Origin: Scleroderma bovista
Taxonomy: Eukaryota > Basidiomycota > Agaricomycetes > Boletales > Sclerodermataceae
Length of the DNA stretch: 35,730 nucleotides
NCBI GenBank assembly: GCA_037178675.1
Contig: JAYMGJ010000315.1
Span: 1-35,730, forward strand
Reading direction: 5' to 3'
The notes under the pieces are model-generated. The model worked only from the letters and a program-made list of their open reading frames with translations. It was not told where the DNA came from and did not search any database. Both the position numbers and the translations under genes were made by a program. Position 1 is the stretch's first letter. Each line of letters starts with the position of its first letter. Positions 1-10,608 of the stretch are shown in pieces.

Positions 1-430
1 GTGAAAGCCTATCGTGAAGTCTGAAGTAAGATCAGTATCTAGTATCTACAATCAAGAGATATCAAAACCTCTATCAACATTAATGTATGGGATAAAATAG
101 GAGGGTCTATCTTTGTGAGAGAAGGTCCAAGCCTCTGCTGACCTTCCTGTTCACCATGAATTTGCTGACTGGTCACCCAGGACCAACTGCAATACCCAAA
201 TCAACCCCTGAACATGCACCCAAGGTCATTTTCAGTTGCAAGGATGAGTGGGAACACTTCCACTCAAGGTCACAGTTAAGATCCCAGTTGACTCTGCATA
301 CACTGTCCCCAAATACAACCATCACTGCTGACTGGCAGTCCATCAATGTGACCACTTAATTCATTCAATGTTAAAGTCAATCAATTTGTACCAATTCAAT
401 AAAAAAAAACTACAGAATAAAGACTAAATA
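1..430. other. Unassigned sequence, no gene seen
   Basis: I see no convincing coding region, RNA gene or repeat here. Short open frames overlap on both strands (for example 156-359 plus and 173-355 minus) but carry no recognisable motif. The end is A-rich, with a run of A near 402-410, just before the GTGG minisatellite. Confidence 0.5.
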
Positions 431-436
431 TTATAT

Positions 437-800
437 ATGTCGAGGTGGTGGTCGTGTCAGCAATGCTGGTGGTGGGGGTTGTTGTCATCATTGTTGTCAT
501 TGCTTGTGGTGGCCACATCAATGACACAGGTGGTAGGGCCATCATTGTCACTGGTGATGGCTGCGTCAATAACCCAGGTGGTGGGGTCATCGTCGTCATT
601 GTTGATGGTGGGTGCATCATTGACACTGGTGGTGGAGTGGCCATTGTCACTGGTGGTGGGGTGGCTGTCATTGCTGGTGGTGGTCATGTCGTCGTCATCG
701 ACGGTGGGGTGTTGGTGGTGGCCATGTCGATGTTGGTCATCGTCGCATCACCATTGACACTGGTGGTCAACATGTTGATGGTGATAGTCATTGTGTTGTA
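437..800. repeat. GTGG/GTCATC-rich minisatellite
   Basis: Degenerate short repeats of GGTGGTGG mixed with GTCATC/GTCATTG run for about 360 bp. All three plus frames and some minus frames stay open, as expected of low-complexity trinucleotide-like DNA and not of a gene. Similar GTGG DNA flanks the solo X LTR (13326-13388 and from 14604), and a CCA-rich block, its reverse-strand counterpart, lies at 14764-15530. Confidence 0.7.
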
Positions 801-1483
801 GAGACGTGCACATCTCTAGGTGCATATCTGCACATCAGAGCTTGTTTGGCCAGGAGCTATGTAGTGCAGGTACCCATGCACACTGGAGGTGCTCTAGCAC
901 ATGCAGGACTCCCTATTAGGTGTGCATACATCAGTTCCACAGAGCTACAGCCTTCCATCCATGTCTCGAGCTCCTTTGGTCACCTGCAGCAGTGTCTGCA
1001 CACTCAATATTCACCTGGCTTTCATCTGCGCTACTCAGCACAGCCACCTGCACAGCTTGCATGCACTAGCTCTTCAATGTGCAGCCTTGTGTGCTCTGTA
1101 GCCCCCTGTGAAGGTCCCACATCAGTGCCCTCTCTATATCGCTCCCTGTGCACGCTTCAGCCACTCAGAACAGCATTGGGTTGTCTCTGCTTGCTTGCAC
1201 TTCTCAGCACAGCCACGTGCACACTCCATGCGCACTCCTGCACCTGTTAGCATGCTCCTCAGCCTGCAGTGTTGCGTGTCAGGGTCCTGCTCCCTCCAGT
1301 GGTTCCCCAGACTTGTCCAACATCATCAGGGACAGTATTTGGTGTGTTCCACTCCATGTTCATGTTTCTGTTCCACTCCTTCCCTCTCCCTTGTGTCACC
1401 TTTCCTGAGCTTGTTCCTGTCCCTGGTGCCTTAGGGCATGTGCACTTTTCCTTATTTAGAAGGATGCCATCACTATCAGTCTG
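801..1483. other. Unassigned CA/CT-rich sequence
   Basis: No gene is recognised. The block is rich in CAGCAC, TGCACA and CTCAGCACAGCCAC-like words; the last occurs near 1033 and again near 1204, so an old degenerate duplication is possible. The open frames here overlap in several phases and read as low-complexity Cys/Ser/Leu peptides. The end of the block passes into the truncated G LTR. Confidence 0.4.
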
Positions 1484-2516
1484 AATCATTTTTCACACCC
1501 AAATGTCAAATTTAGGCACCCAGTGCCGGCATTCTGATATTTTGAATAGCTCCACCATTTCCAAAGCTATCAGGCACATGACTATACCGTCAGAGAGCCT
1601 AGAGTGTGGTCTATCTGCCTGTCAAGTTCTGACACAAATATGTTCATTTCCCACAGAGATATTCCCCCTGCAATCCAGACACTTGTCTCATCGCTCACTA
1701 TGGAGTCCATATTTTCTCTGGATCATTTCTCCACTATTGCTGCAGATCTCCACTATGCCCTGCTCTTGGGAGAGCCTCTCCCTGAGTTCCCATGCACTGC
1801 CTAGCACATATCTTCCCAGCCTGCTCCCTCAGTCCCCCTCGTTCTTGGTCAGTGCATTCTCCTCATCAGTCCTGTGTCAAGGACGTACTTTGGTCATCTT
1901 AGGTCTATTGTCAAGCTTGAAAAGTCTTCCCTGGTCGTCTCTGTGTCCCCTGAGCCCTCAGCCTATGGTCCCTTCCTCCCAGATACTTGCCATGTCCATT
2001 TTCCTTTGTTGTTCGTCTTGCTTTCCTGGATGTGTCAAATTCAATACTCTATCCGCTTCCCTACTTTCAGACGACATCCCCCAGAACCATGACAGTTATA
2101 CCCCCACTTTATAGTGCTATTAGGGAGAAGAACCCTCTCTTGTTCTTTTCCAGAAGAGAGCTTGTCAAGGGAGCCCATGGTTGCGCTTCAGCGGCACTAG
2201 AACACATGCACTATACCTTAGTGTATGCTGACCCCCCAAAAGACCTCTGGACCCCTGGTACCCTTCTTGTGGCTGTTCTGTCTCGGATAAATCCCCCTAT
2301 TTATCTCAGATCTTCCCCATTGTTGTCCCATCAAGTTCCTGATGGTACACAGCCTCCCATCAAAGTTCCTGGTCAATGACTCCTTCTGCTGTGCAGTGAC
2401 TCATCCCTTGCTTACTGATGCTCTCTTGTCATCAGTATTACTCTATCCCTCTTGCATTTTTGAGATATTACTCAGCTGATGACTCACTCCCTTACCAATC
2501 AATCTTGTCATGCAGC
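1484..2516 (+). mobile_element. Truncated gypsy LTR, family G (part 1, 5'-truncated)
   Basis: This stretch is collinear with the middle of the complete LTR at 5596-7700. Shared landmarks include the CCCAAATGTCA...TTTAGG block, CAGTGCCGGCATTC, the GACCCCCCAAAAGACC block and the stretch ending CTTGTCATGCAGC. The LTR's first ~330 bp are missing. The right edge is a clean cut at GCAGC (2512-2516), where an X-family LTR begins. The missing downstream part of this LTR appears to be the reverse fragment at 22541-23126, which ends with the same GCAGC (read as GCTGC). The 203-aa frame at 1503-2114 is only an open frame inside the LTR. Confidence 0.8.
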
Positions 2517-2900
2517 TGTCATATCCATACTTTTCCCAGTTGCAACTCCGGTCTAACCCTGGCCTGCCTGACCTCTCCTTAGGCATTGACACAACTCCGG
2601 AGCTAGTCCGGCCGTCTCCAGCCTCGTAGCTGCACTCCAGCTCAACTCCGGTCACTACGTCCATCTCCACCTCAGGACTAACCCCTGTCTTCCTCTAGAC
2701 ACATCTGCGGTCTAACTCTGCCATGTCGAGCCTGTACCTACCACTTGTTGCTACTCCGGTTTCAGTCCGGCCACTCCCTTGGTCTTGTCTGCAACATAGC
2801 CCAACTCCGGCTGGTACATCCAACTCCAGCTCAGGTCTGCTCCTGTTCCACTCCGCTTCCCCTGATAGGTCCACCAATGGCCTTGGACATTTCCATGTCC
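2517..2900 (-). mobile_element. X-family LTR, reverse orientation, outer part
   Basis: This matches the reverse complement of the solo LTR at 13389-14603, beginning at that LTR's terminal ...GGATATGACA (here TGTCATATCC). It is studded with ACTCCGG words, a hallmark of this LTR. It is inserted in the G LTR at GCAGC and is itself cut at 2900 by the copia element; the sequence resumes at 10902 after the duplicated TGTCC. Confidence 0.85.
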
Positions 2901-3188
2901 TGTTGAAGTCGCATGTGCACCCGGTGTAAACCGTTGACGAAGTGCGCACAAGACTGCAACCCATATTAGTGTAGACTTAGTAATAGTCCTCTTTAGAGTA
3001 GATGTTACATGGCACACATCACGCGTCACAGTCACATGTCACACTATTTGTTGTATATAAACAGTGTTCATCACTTATATAATATAACAGCTCTTAACCA
3101 GCTACCGCTACCATCCCAGGTTGTGCACTCCACCCAACAGGTGAGTTTGAGTAGCAGTTCCTCTACGTATATAGGTATTGCTTCAACA
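2901..3188 (+). repeat. Copia 5' LTR
   Basis: 288 bp bounded by the 8-bp inverted ends TGTTGAAG and CTTCAACA. A TATA-like TATATAAA lies at 3054-3061, a likely promoter for the genomic RNA. It differs from the 3' LTR at 14 sites: 11 transitions, all at CpG-type dinucleotides, and 3 transversions. Confidence 0.95.
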
Positions 3189-3200
3189 GGTTATGAGCCC
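3189..3200 (+). promoter_or_regulatory. Primer binding site for an initiator-Met half-tRNA
   Basis: GGTTATGAGCCC directly abuts the 5' LTR. Its complement, GGGCTCATAACC, is the anticodon stem-loop of eukaryotic initiator tRNA-Met. This fits the copia-type mechanism, in which a cleaved half of tRNA-iMet primes minus-strand synthesis, and not the common priming from the tRNA 3' CCA end. Confidence 0.8.
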
Positions 3201-3284
3201 TGTGAGTGCACTGTGTGCAGCAATGCACCAGACAGCGCTCCAGCTCCCTGAGCGTCGCTTTAACTAGCTTGACGCTGTGGACCA

Positions 3285-3450
3285 CAGTGAGCTCCTAGCT
3301 GAGCCCCTGCACAGCCACAAGGTGAAGTCGGTCAACGACTTGCGCCAAACAGTGAGCTCCTAGTTGAGCACCTGTATTGCCACAGGCGAAGTTCATCGAT
3401 GACTTGCGCCAACCATGGCGAACATCGTCAATGACTTGCGCTGGCATGAC
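3285..3450 (+). repeat. Tandem repeats in the copia 5' leader
   Basis: Two ~65-bp units begin at CAGTGAGCTCCTAG (3285 and 3350), each running through GCCACA and a GACTTGCGCCAA block; the tail of the unit recurs once more near 3415-3445. The repeats lie in the untranslated leader between the primer site and gag, where packaging or translation signals of retroelements commonly reside. Function here is not known. Confidence 0.65.
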
Positions 3451-3571
3451 CCAGTCATGAGTTAGCTGTTGACAGAAGTGCTTTCACTAGCACTCAGGTG
3501 TTTCTTCTTTTATTGCTTGTCCGTTGTCATATTCACTTGCTGACTCCATTGACTCCCAACAGAATATCACC

Positions 3572-4786
3572 ATGTCCAGCACTCTCGACAAAATGGTTCC
3601 CGTGTTCACTGGCTCCAACTGGCAGCAGTGGCACACCTCTATGCAGGCCTACCTTCGGGCACAAGGCCAATGGTACGTTTACTCGACGACGCAACCTGCT
3701 GACAGCCACAATGACCGTAAGGAGTGGGACGACAACACCGAGAGAGCGCTCGGTAACATCACCTTGCGCCTCGCCCCCTCGATTCAGGTCGCAGTCTTGA
3801 ACCTCGACAACGTTAAGGACGTCTGGGACCATCTCAAGAAGAACTTCAGTGCCCCCAGTATCGGCTCTGCCTATGCCGAGCTTAGCAAGCTCCTGGCAAC
3901 TACCATTCCCGCTGGCTCCCATCCCGCTCCTGCCATCACCAAAGTGCTCAGCCACTTCGCTTATCTCAAGGACACCGGCTTCGAGTTCCCTGCCCCTGTG
4001 CAGGCAATGATTATTCTTTGCAAGCTCCCTCCCACTATGGAGGTCATAGCTCAGATACTCAGCCAGACATCGCCGGACGAGATCAAGAATCTGAAGCCCA
4101 ATGGGATTGTCAAGGCTGCCACGCTCTCATTTGAGCAGAAAGGTGCCTCTTCTCGTGCTGGTGGTAAGGGCCCACAGGCCAACAAGCTTAGCGCTGTGAA
4201 GCACAAGCCAGCTGACCCCAAGTTCGCCCAGCAGCAGCAGCAGCCCCAGAGGCAGCAGCAGCAGCAAGGCGGGTCCAATGGTGGTGCAAGTGGAAACACT
4301 CCTGCCCAAGGACAGGGAGGCCGCACTCGGCGCGGCAGCAAGAAGGCTCGCGCTCGCCGCGAGAATGCCCAACAAGCCGCCTTTGCTACTTATGTCCACT
4401 ACAATGGACCAGAGCCCACTGTCGACCCTCGCGCCTTGGCTCACACTCCTGGTGCTGCCCACTACGGCCCCCCCGCATTCGATAACACTATTCGGGCCTT
4501 CGATTTGGCACACCGTCTGGGGGTAGAGCCCTCCTGCCAAACCATCCGTACCCTTGACCAAGTTGTGTTGATGGCAAGTGCAAACCTGGACCAGCCCGAG
4601 GCTGGTCCCTCCTCGTTGAAGCGCCCTCGTCTTGAGGAGCGCATCACGATGTATGAGGAGGATGCCATCTCCCTTGGGGATGTTGAACCCTTCGCCCACG
4701 AGCCTTTCGCCAACGTCGATGGTGATGGGCGCAGAGGCCAGCCTTTTCAGGCAAGTACCTTCTGCATGCATGCTGACCGACACTGA
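3572..4786 (+). CDS. Copia Gag capsid protein (UBN2/gag-like)
   Basis: A 404-aa frame starting at ATG 3572 in good context (CACCATG). The same frame is open from 3524, but that upstream start is a TTG. The N-terminal part (VFTGSNWQQWHTSMQAYLR, then LGNITLRLAPSIQ and the VWDHLKKNF block) matches the copia-type Gag/UBN2 fold that forms the virus-like particle. The C-terminal part is disordered: a Gln-rich stretch (residues ~210-240), a basic RRGSKKARARRE patch likely to bind RNA, and an acidic tail. No CCHC zinc knuckle is visible in this frame. The frame is intact and overlaps the pol frame (open from 4632), which lies in the +1 phase, so pol needs a frameshift, splicing or a past indel. Product acts in cytoplasmic particles. 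Confidence 0.85.
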   Translation: MSSTLDKMVPVFTGSNWQQWHTSMQAYLRAQGQWYVYSTTQPADSHNDRKEWDDNTERALGNITLRLAPSIQVAVLNLDNVKDVWDHLKKNFSAPSIGSAYAELSKLLATTIPAGSHPAPAITKVLSHFAYLKDTGFEFPAPVQAMIILCKLPPTMEVIAQILSQTSPDEIKNLKPNGIVKAATLSFEQKGASSRAGGKGPQANKLSAVKHKPADPKFAQQQQQPQRQQQQQGGSNGGASGNTPAQGQGGRTRRGSKKARARRENAQQAAFATYVHYNGPEPTVDPRALAHTPGAAHYGPPAFDNTIRAFDLAHRLGVEPSCQTIRTLDQVVLMASANLDQPEAGPSSLKRPRLEERITMYEEDAISLGDVEPFAHEPFANVDGDGRRGQPFQASTFCMHADRH

Positions 4787-4787
4787 C

Positions 4788-5595
4788 ACACTCCCTTTAC
4801 GTGTGCGCTACACGCCGTCACTGTATATAGCAAGTAGTAACTACAATATGTCATGTTGTGTCCCCTCGAGCAATGCATATATCTGTTCGTGTCTGAACGA
4901 TGCACGCTGTGCTGGTTGTAAGGGAAAAATGGTTGACAATAGTGAACTTTCTGGTGCCTTCTGGCTACTAGACTCTGGCGCATCACGCCACTTCACCGGT
5001 GACATAGGTGATTTCGCCTCTTACAATGCGCTAAAGCGAGCGCACTACGCCAAAACCGCAAATGGTGTAGCACTAAGTGCTGGCATTGGCACGGTATTAC
5101 TCCGGTGCCTAGACCACAACTCAGGGGATAAGAAAGTTATCACACTCACCCAAGTGCTCCATATGCCAGGCGCTACTGCATGCCTCATTTCTATGGGCGA
5201 AATGCTCCAGCGTAATTACAAGGTCACTGGCGATAAGCGAGGCATTAGCCTCATTCATAAAGCTGAACACCTATGGTTTGGGCCAGACCCAGAAGACGAT
5301 CACAACATCATTTTCGGGATTAGATCTATCCTGATAATTAGATCTAACTATATTGCCTCCGTGAGCAAAGTCGATTACGACATTATGCACCAGAGATTCG
5401 GGCACCCCTCGAAGGAAGTACTCCGACGTGCACAAAAACATACGCAGCGCTTCCCGGAGATCCACTTTCATACTGAGGATTGTGTTTGCCCTGGATGTGC
5501 TCTTGGCAAGATGCCCAATTGAGCTTTCCCAGAGAATGAAAGACGTGCTTCCAAGCCCTTCAAGCTGGTGCACTCTGATCTAAAATCCTTCCCGG
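4788..5595 (+). pseudogene. Copia pol, 5' part: protease, GAG-pre-integrase, start of integrase
   Basis: The phase is +1 to gag. A Cys-rich stretch (CCVPSS..CSCLNDARCAGC, ~4855-4920) is followed by the aspartic protease motif LLDSGASRHFT (active Asp near 4971), then the zinc-binding GAG-pre-integrase region HQRFGHPS...CVCPGC (~5388-5502). A TGA stop at 5520-5522 follows KMPN, where related elements usually have Arg, so CGA to TGA is likely. Beyond the stop the frame continues to HSDLK, the first acidic residue of the integrase core, and is then cut at 5595 by the solo G LTR. The rest of pol resumes at 7705 in phase. Confidence 0.85.
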
Positions 5596-7700
5596 TGTCA
5601 CGCACCAAACAGGTTTGGTACAGTGAACATGGAAGATAACACCTATATCGAATGATCCTTATGCGAAGGATAAGCACGACGGACCCTCATCGTAGCCATC
5701 TATCGCACAAGACGACTATCCTGATGCGAGAGATGAATGCCAATGCAGACAGTCATCTATCGCACGAGAACCACCAAGAAGCAGAAGAAACTGAAGGAAT
5801 AACGTCAATTGTGGTATGAGAAAGGAATGCACACATCTGCAGTCCAACTCCCATACCAGAACAATCAAAGAAGCCGAAGAATTGATAGAGAAACAAAGGA
5901 GAAAGAGAAGAAATGATTTTTACCGCCCAAATGTCATTTTTAGGCACCCAGTGCCGGCATTCCGATATTTTGAATAGCTCCATCGTTTCTGAAGCTATCA
6001 GGCACGTGACTATACCGTCAGAGAGCCTAGGACGTGGTCTATCTGCCTGTCAAGTTCCGACGCAAATCCGTTCATTTCCCACAGAGATATTCCCCCCGCA
6101 ATCCAGACGTTCGCTTCATCACTCACTATGGAGTCCGTATTTTCTCTGGATCATTTCTCCGCTATTGCTGCAGATCTCCACTATGTCCTGCTCTTAGGAC
6201 AGCCTCTCCCAGAGTTCCCGTGCACTGCCTGGCACATATCTTCCCAGCCTGCTCCCTCAGTCCCTCTCGTTCTCAGTCAGCGCATTCTCCTTGTCAGTCC
6301 TGTGTCAAGGACGTACTTTGGTCATCTTAGGTCTATTGTCAAGCTTGAGAAGTCTTCTCTGGTCGTCTCTGTGTCCCCTGAGCCCTCAGCCTATGGTCCC
6401 TTCCTCCCAGATACTTGCCATGTCCATCTTCCTCTGTCGTTCGTCTCACTTCCCTAGATGCGCCGAATTCAATACTCTATCCGCTTCCCTACTTTCAGAT
6501 GACGTCCCCCAGCACCATGACAGTTATTCCCCCCACTTTATAGTGCTATTAGGAAGAAGAACCCTCTCTCATTCTTTCCCAGAAGAGAGCTCATCAAGGG
6601 AGCCCATGGTTGTGCTTCAGCGGCGCTAGAACACATGCACTATACCTTAGTGTATGCTGACCCCCCAAAAGACCTCTGGACCCCTGGTACCCTTCTTGTG
6701 GCTGTTTTGTCTCGGATCAATCCCCCTATTAATCACAGATCTTCCCCATTGTTGTCTCATCAAATTCCTGATGGTACACAGCCCCCCATCAAACTTCTTA
6801 GGCTGTGCATCAATGACTCCTTCTGCCGTGCAGTGACTCATCCCTTGCTTACTGATGCTCTCTTGTCATCAGTATTACTCTATCCCTTTCGCATTTTTGG
6901 TATATTACTCAGCTGATGACTCACTCCCTTACCAATCAATCTTGTCATGCAGCTTACTCATTCCTTTACTCAGCAGCTTATTCATGCTTCCTATGCTTAC
7001 TCATTCCTGCTTATCCCTTGCTTACTGATCGCTTACAAACCCCTTACAAAGCTCTTACCAATCCCTTACCAATCCTTGACAAATTCAAATTCTGCTTACT
7101 CCCTTCTCTTTTTGTACTTTAATGCTGTGCCCCCCCATGTATTTAAACCCCTGGGCTCAGCCCAGTGAAAGAAGACCCAATTGCACGAAATTATCCCTCT
7201 CTCAGACTCTCTCAGTCAGTATCCTTTCAGCTCTTTGAGTCTTGTAGGCTTCAGTGAAGGTCTAAAGGCTCTGATATTCAAGTTTTATCCAATCTATTCA
7301 AGTCCAAGTCTTTCTCTAGGCTCAAGCGGAGTCTAGCCTGTCAATCCTTCATCCCCTATTGCTTCTGGACGTCAGGAGCCCCCTTGTCCCCTTGCTGCAC
7401 CAATCTCTAGGTGTAGTATCGCTACTTCAGTCCCAGTCAACTCAATCCCCGCTTTGACACTTCCTAGGCTTTAGGAAGAGTCCAGACACCTATCCCCTTC
7501 GTCTTCTATTGCTCCTGTACCCCAGGAGTATCCTGCATCACCGTCTGCATCACCCTGTTGGTGTAGATCCCCTTCCCTCCTCCTCAGCACATCCTCTCTG
7601 GACACTGCGGAGGTAAACCACCACTCGCACAATTTCGTAGTCCTTTGTTGGTGTTGTGTTTGGGTTGTTGTTCTGACCCAAATCCACACTTTGACTCACA
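5596..7700 (+). mobile_element. Solo G-family (gypsy) LTR in the copia integrase
   Basis: A 2105-bp LTR from TGTCACGCACC to TTTGACTCACA with TG...CA ends and a perfect 4-bp target duplication CCGG (5592-5595, 7701-7704). It matches both LTRs of the full-length gypsy element at 23888-34096, which is in reverse orientation. No internal domain is present, so it arose by LTR-LTR recombination after insertion. A conserved TATTTAAA (~7139) with a GGGCTCAGCCC palindrome just downstream is kept in all copies and may be the LTR promoter. Insert plus duplication is 2109 bp, a multiple of three. Open frames inside are not real genes. Confidence 0.95.
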
Positions 7701-10505
7701 CCGGTTACGTCGTACCAGAAGTTTAAATATGTTATCACCTTCTACGACGACTATACTTCTCATGCCTGGACTATGCCTCTTTGCTCCAAAGCTGCAGCGA
7801 TTACAGCTGCCAAAGATTTCCTCGAAATGGTGCGCGTCCAACATGATACGCACGTCGTTGGATGGATGTCTGATGCCGGTGGAGAGTATAAATCCGATCT
7901 GTTTGATCGAGCACTCCTTGAGAAAGGAATTAAAATATACCAAAGTGCTCCAAGAACCCCCATGCAGAATGGCCGCGCCGAGTGTTTAGGGCGCACTCTC
8001 ATGGATAAAGCTGAGTCTATGCGGCATCAAGCCTGCATTCCTGACTCCTGGTGGGAATTTGCGTTCGCTCATGCAACTCACCTTTACAACCGTACTCCGG
8101 TAGCTCGCCTGCAATGGTGCACCCCTCACGAAATGCTTAAGGGGGAGATGCCTAACATCAACCACCTACGTGTGTTTGGCTGTGGAGCATTTGTATATCT
8201 CCCAGCAACGGCTAGAGCGAATAAGATGGCTCCCAAGTCAGAGCTTATGACCTATGTTGGTGTTGCCCCTGGCAATGAGTGCAATTTCTTGTTTATGCGC
8301 TACACCAATGCAGTGTTTACCGCTGCTCACGCCATCTTTGACGAGCGTCACTTCCCTCGCTGCCCCAAAAACAGGTGCGAACCTCTCGAGAACCCTTTCG
8401 GAAGGGCAAATCCGAAACCAGCCACTGATCGACCAGGGAATCCCCCTGATGATACCGACAGTGATGATGAGGTGGAACACGACCATGGCTACCCACATCC
8501 CCAAGCACAGGATGACGATCCAAAGCGTGAGGAACCTGAGGCTCCTGAGGAAGAGCCTAACCAAATAAATCCTCCCCGTACGCCATCTCCAGTGCCTCCA
8601 CCGGCACCGAGAACGCCTTCACCGGTGAGAAATCCGCCACCTCCGGCACCGCAGCGCCCTGGCCGAGCTGAACGCCGCCAAAATGCGCTGCAACCCCCTG
8701 CAGTTAATATACCTGCCCGCCCCCAACGTGAACGTAGAGCGCCATTGCGCCCCGGTAATGTGTATGGTGAGTGGCGACACCCTGTTGAGCAACTCTGGGA
8801 TATTGAAAGTGCCTCTCGATGGCGAGAAACAGTGGGTGAGGCCCCTAGGCACCCACAACCGGACACACCAGACCATGTTCCTGGTCGTTTCCCCAACACC
8901 TCTGCAACGCCCAGTGAGGAAGATGTGCAAAAGATGTGCGAGGAAGGGGGAGCAAACCTAGTCCGTTACCTAATGGGCAAAGCCCTCGAAACCCGCGACC
9001 CTCAATATGAGAGCGTCTGCAACTGGTCCTATAAGGACATTGCTCGCTTACCCCAAGCTGAGCAGAAACTCTGGTGACTTGCTTGCCAAGAAGAGCTCGA
9101 CATACTGCGAAAGCGCAAGGTCTTTGAGCTAGTTGACCGTCCCCGAGACCGGAAGGTCATTAAGAACCGATGGGTCTTCGATGTAAAGTCGGATGGCTGC
9201 AAGAAAGCCCGCTTAGTAGCAAAAGGCTTCTCCCAGGTTGAGGGATTAGATTTCGACCAGGTCTTCTCACCAGTTGTGCACTTTGAAACAGTGCGCCTCA
9301 TGCTTGCGCTTGCTGCACTTGAAAACTGGTATATCACTGGACTCGACGTTCGGAGCGCCTACTTGTATGGCAAGCTCGACGAAGAGATCTACATGGAACA
9401 ACCCGAAGGGTTTACAGTTCCCGGGCAAGAGTGCAAAGTGCTCCGCCTCTGGCATGCCCTCTATGGCCTCAAACAGGCCGGCCTAGCTTGGTGGCACACA
9501 CTCGATGAGTCTCTCAAAGAGCTCAGGTTTGAGCGCCTCAAATCTGAAGCAGGCATCTTCTTCTCCAAGAAGAAAGGCACCAACATCGTCATTGGAATTA
9601 TCTATGTTGACGACACTTTATTCTGCGGCCCTAACAAGGCTGTTGTTGATGCCATCAAAGCGCAATTCATGCACAAATGGCAGTGCTGAGACCTTGGGGA
9701 ACCTAAGGAGTTCCTCTGAATGCGAATCACTCGCAAGGGTCGCGCTATCCACCTGGACCAATGCGCGTACCTACAAAAGGTCATTGAACGCTGCGGCATG
9801 CTCAATGCAAAGTCCACAAGCACCCCACTGCCAGCTGGCTACTATGCCGCCAAAAATACAGAGCCTGTTGATGCAGAACTCCGCTCCCGTTTCCAGACGG
9901 TTATTGGGTCCCTCCTGTACCTTATGTTAGGCACTAGGCCCAACATTGCCTTTGCAGTCACCCATCTCTCGTGCCATGCTGCAAATCCATCCCAGGACCA
10001 CCTATCCAAAGTGCTTTATATTTGTCGCTACTTGATTGGTACACCAAATTACTCCCTAGTGTACAGTGGTGGATCCGGTGCTGGCCTGATTGCATGCACG
10101 GACTCAGATTTGGGATCAGACCCTATCTCTCGCCTCTCGCAAACAGGTTTCTACCTGAAGCTTGCAGATGGCTTAATCAGTTGGACTTCTCATGCGCAGA
10201 AGACTATTGCATACTCGTCCACTGAAGCCAAATACATGGCTTTGAGCGATTGCGCTCGCCAAGTTACCTGGATTCGGAGTCTACTCGGTGAGCTTGGCTA
10301 TAAGCTGAAAGCTATCCCGATTTGCAGTGATAATCAGGGGTCCATATTTATGGCATCTAACCCTGTAACAGAGCATCGCTCCAAGCACATTGACATCCAC
10401 TACCACGGAATCTGCGAGTCAGTCGCAAAAGGTAATGTGGAGCTATTCTTCATTGATGGTGCTGAGAATCCCGCCGATCTGCTCACCAAGAACTTACCCC
10501 GCTAG
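7701..10505 (+). pseudogene. Copia pol, 3' part: integrase, reverse transcriptase, RNase H
   Basis: Continues the integrase after the solo LTR. The second Asp (SDAGGEY, ~7870) and the Glu (NGRAE, ~7970) are spaced D-35-E as in the retroviral-type integrase core. A Pro-rich linker (~8400-8740) leads to the reverse transcriptase: RWVFDVKSDG, LDVRSAYLYGKLDEEIYM, LYGLKQAG and an intact catalytic IIYVDD (9597-9614). RNase H follows with TDSDLG, STEAKYMA and HRSKHIDIHYH. In-frame TGA stops lie at 9075-9077, 9687-9689 and 9717-9719, all at positions where relatives favour Arg. The terminal TAG (10503-10505, after LTKNLPR) may also be premature, because the frame reads on plausibly (KFAKFRAQLGLQ). 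The polyprotein cannot be made from this copy. Confidence 0.92.
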
Positions 10506-10599
10506 AAATTCGCGAAGTTCAGAGCTCAACTAGGCTTACAGTTTCCCTCTGGCAGCATCTAGCGCCTTATTCGCTGAAGTGCTCTACGTGCAGCACAGC

Positions 10600-10608
10600 G
10601 AGGGGGAG
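10600..10608 (+). promoter_or_regulatory. Copia polypurine tract
   Basis: GAGGGGGAG directly abuts the 3' LTR start at 10609, the expected place and composition for the plus-strand primer of reverse transcription. Confidence 0.9.

Noticed and set aside
437..801. Several overlapping 76-118-aa frames on both strands
   Set aside because: Low-complexity minisatellite translated in every phase.
1503..2114. 203-aa plus-strand open frame
   Set aside because: It lies wholly in the G LTR fragment; the same region in other LTR copies is broken into different frames and shows no domain.
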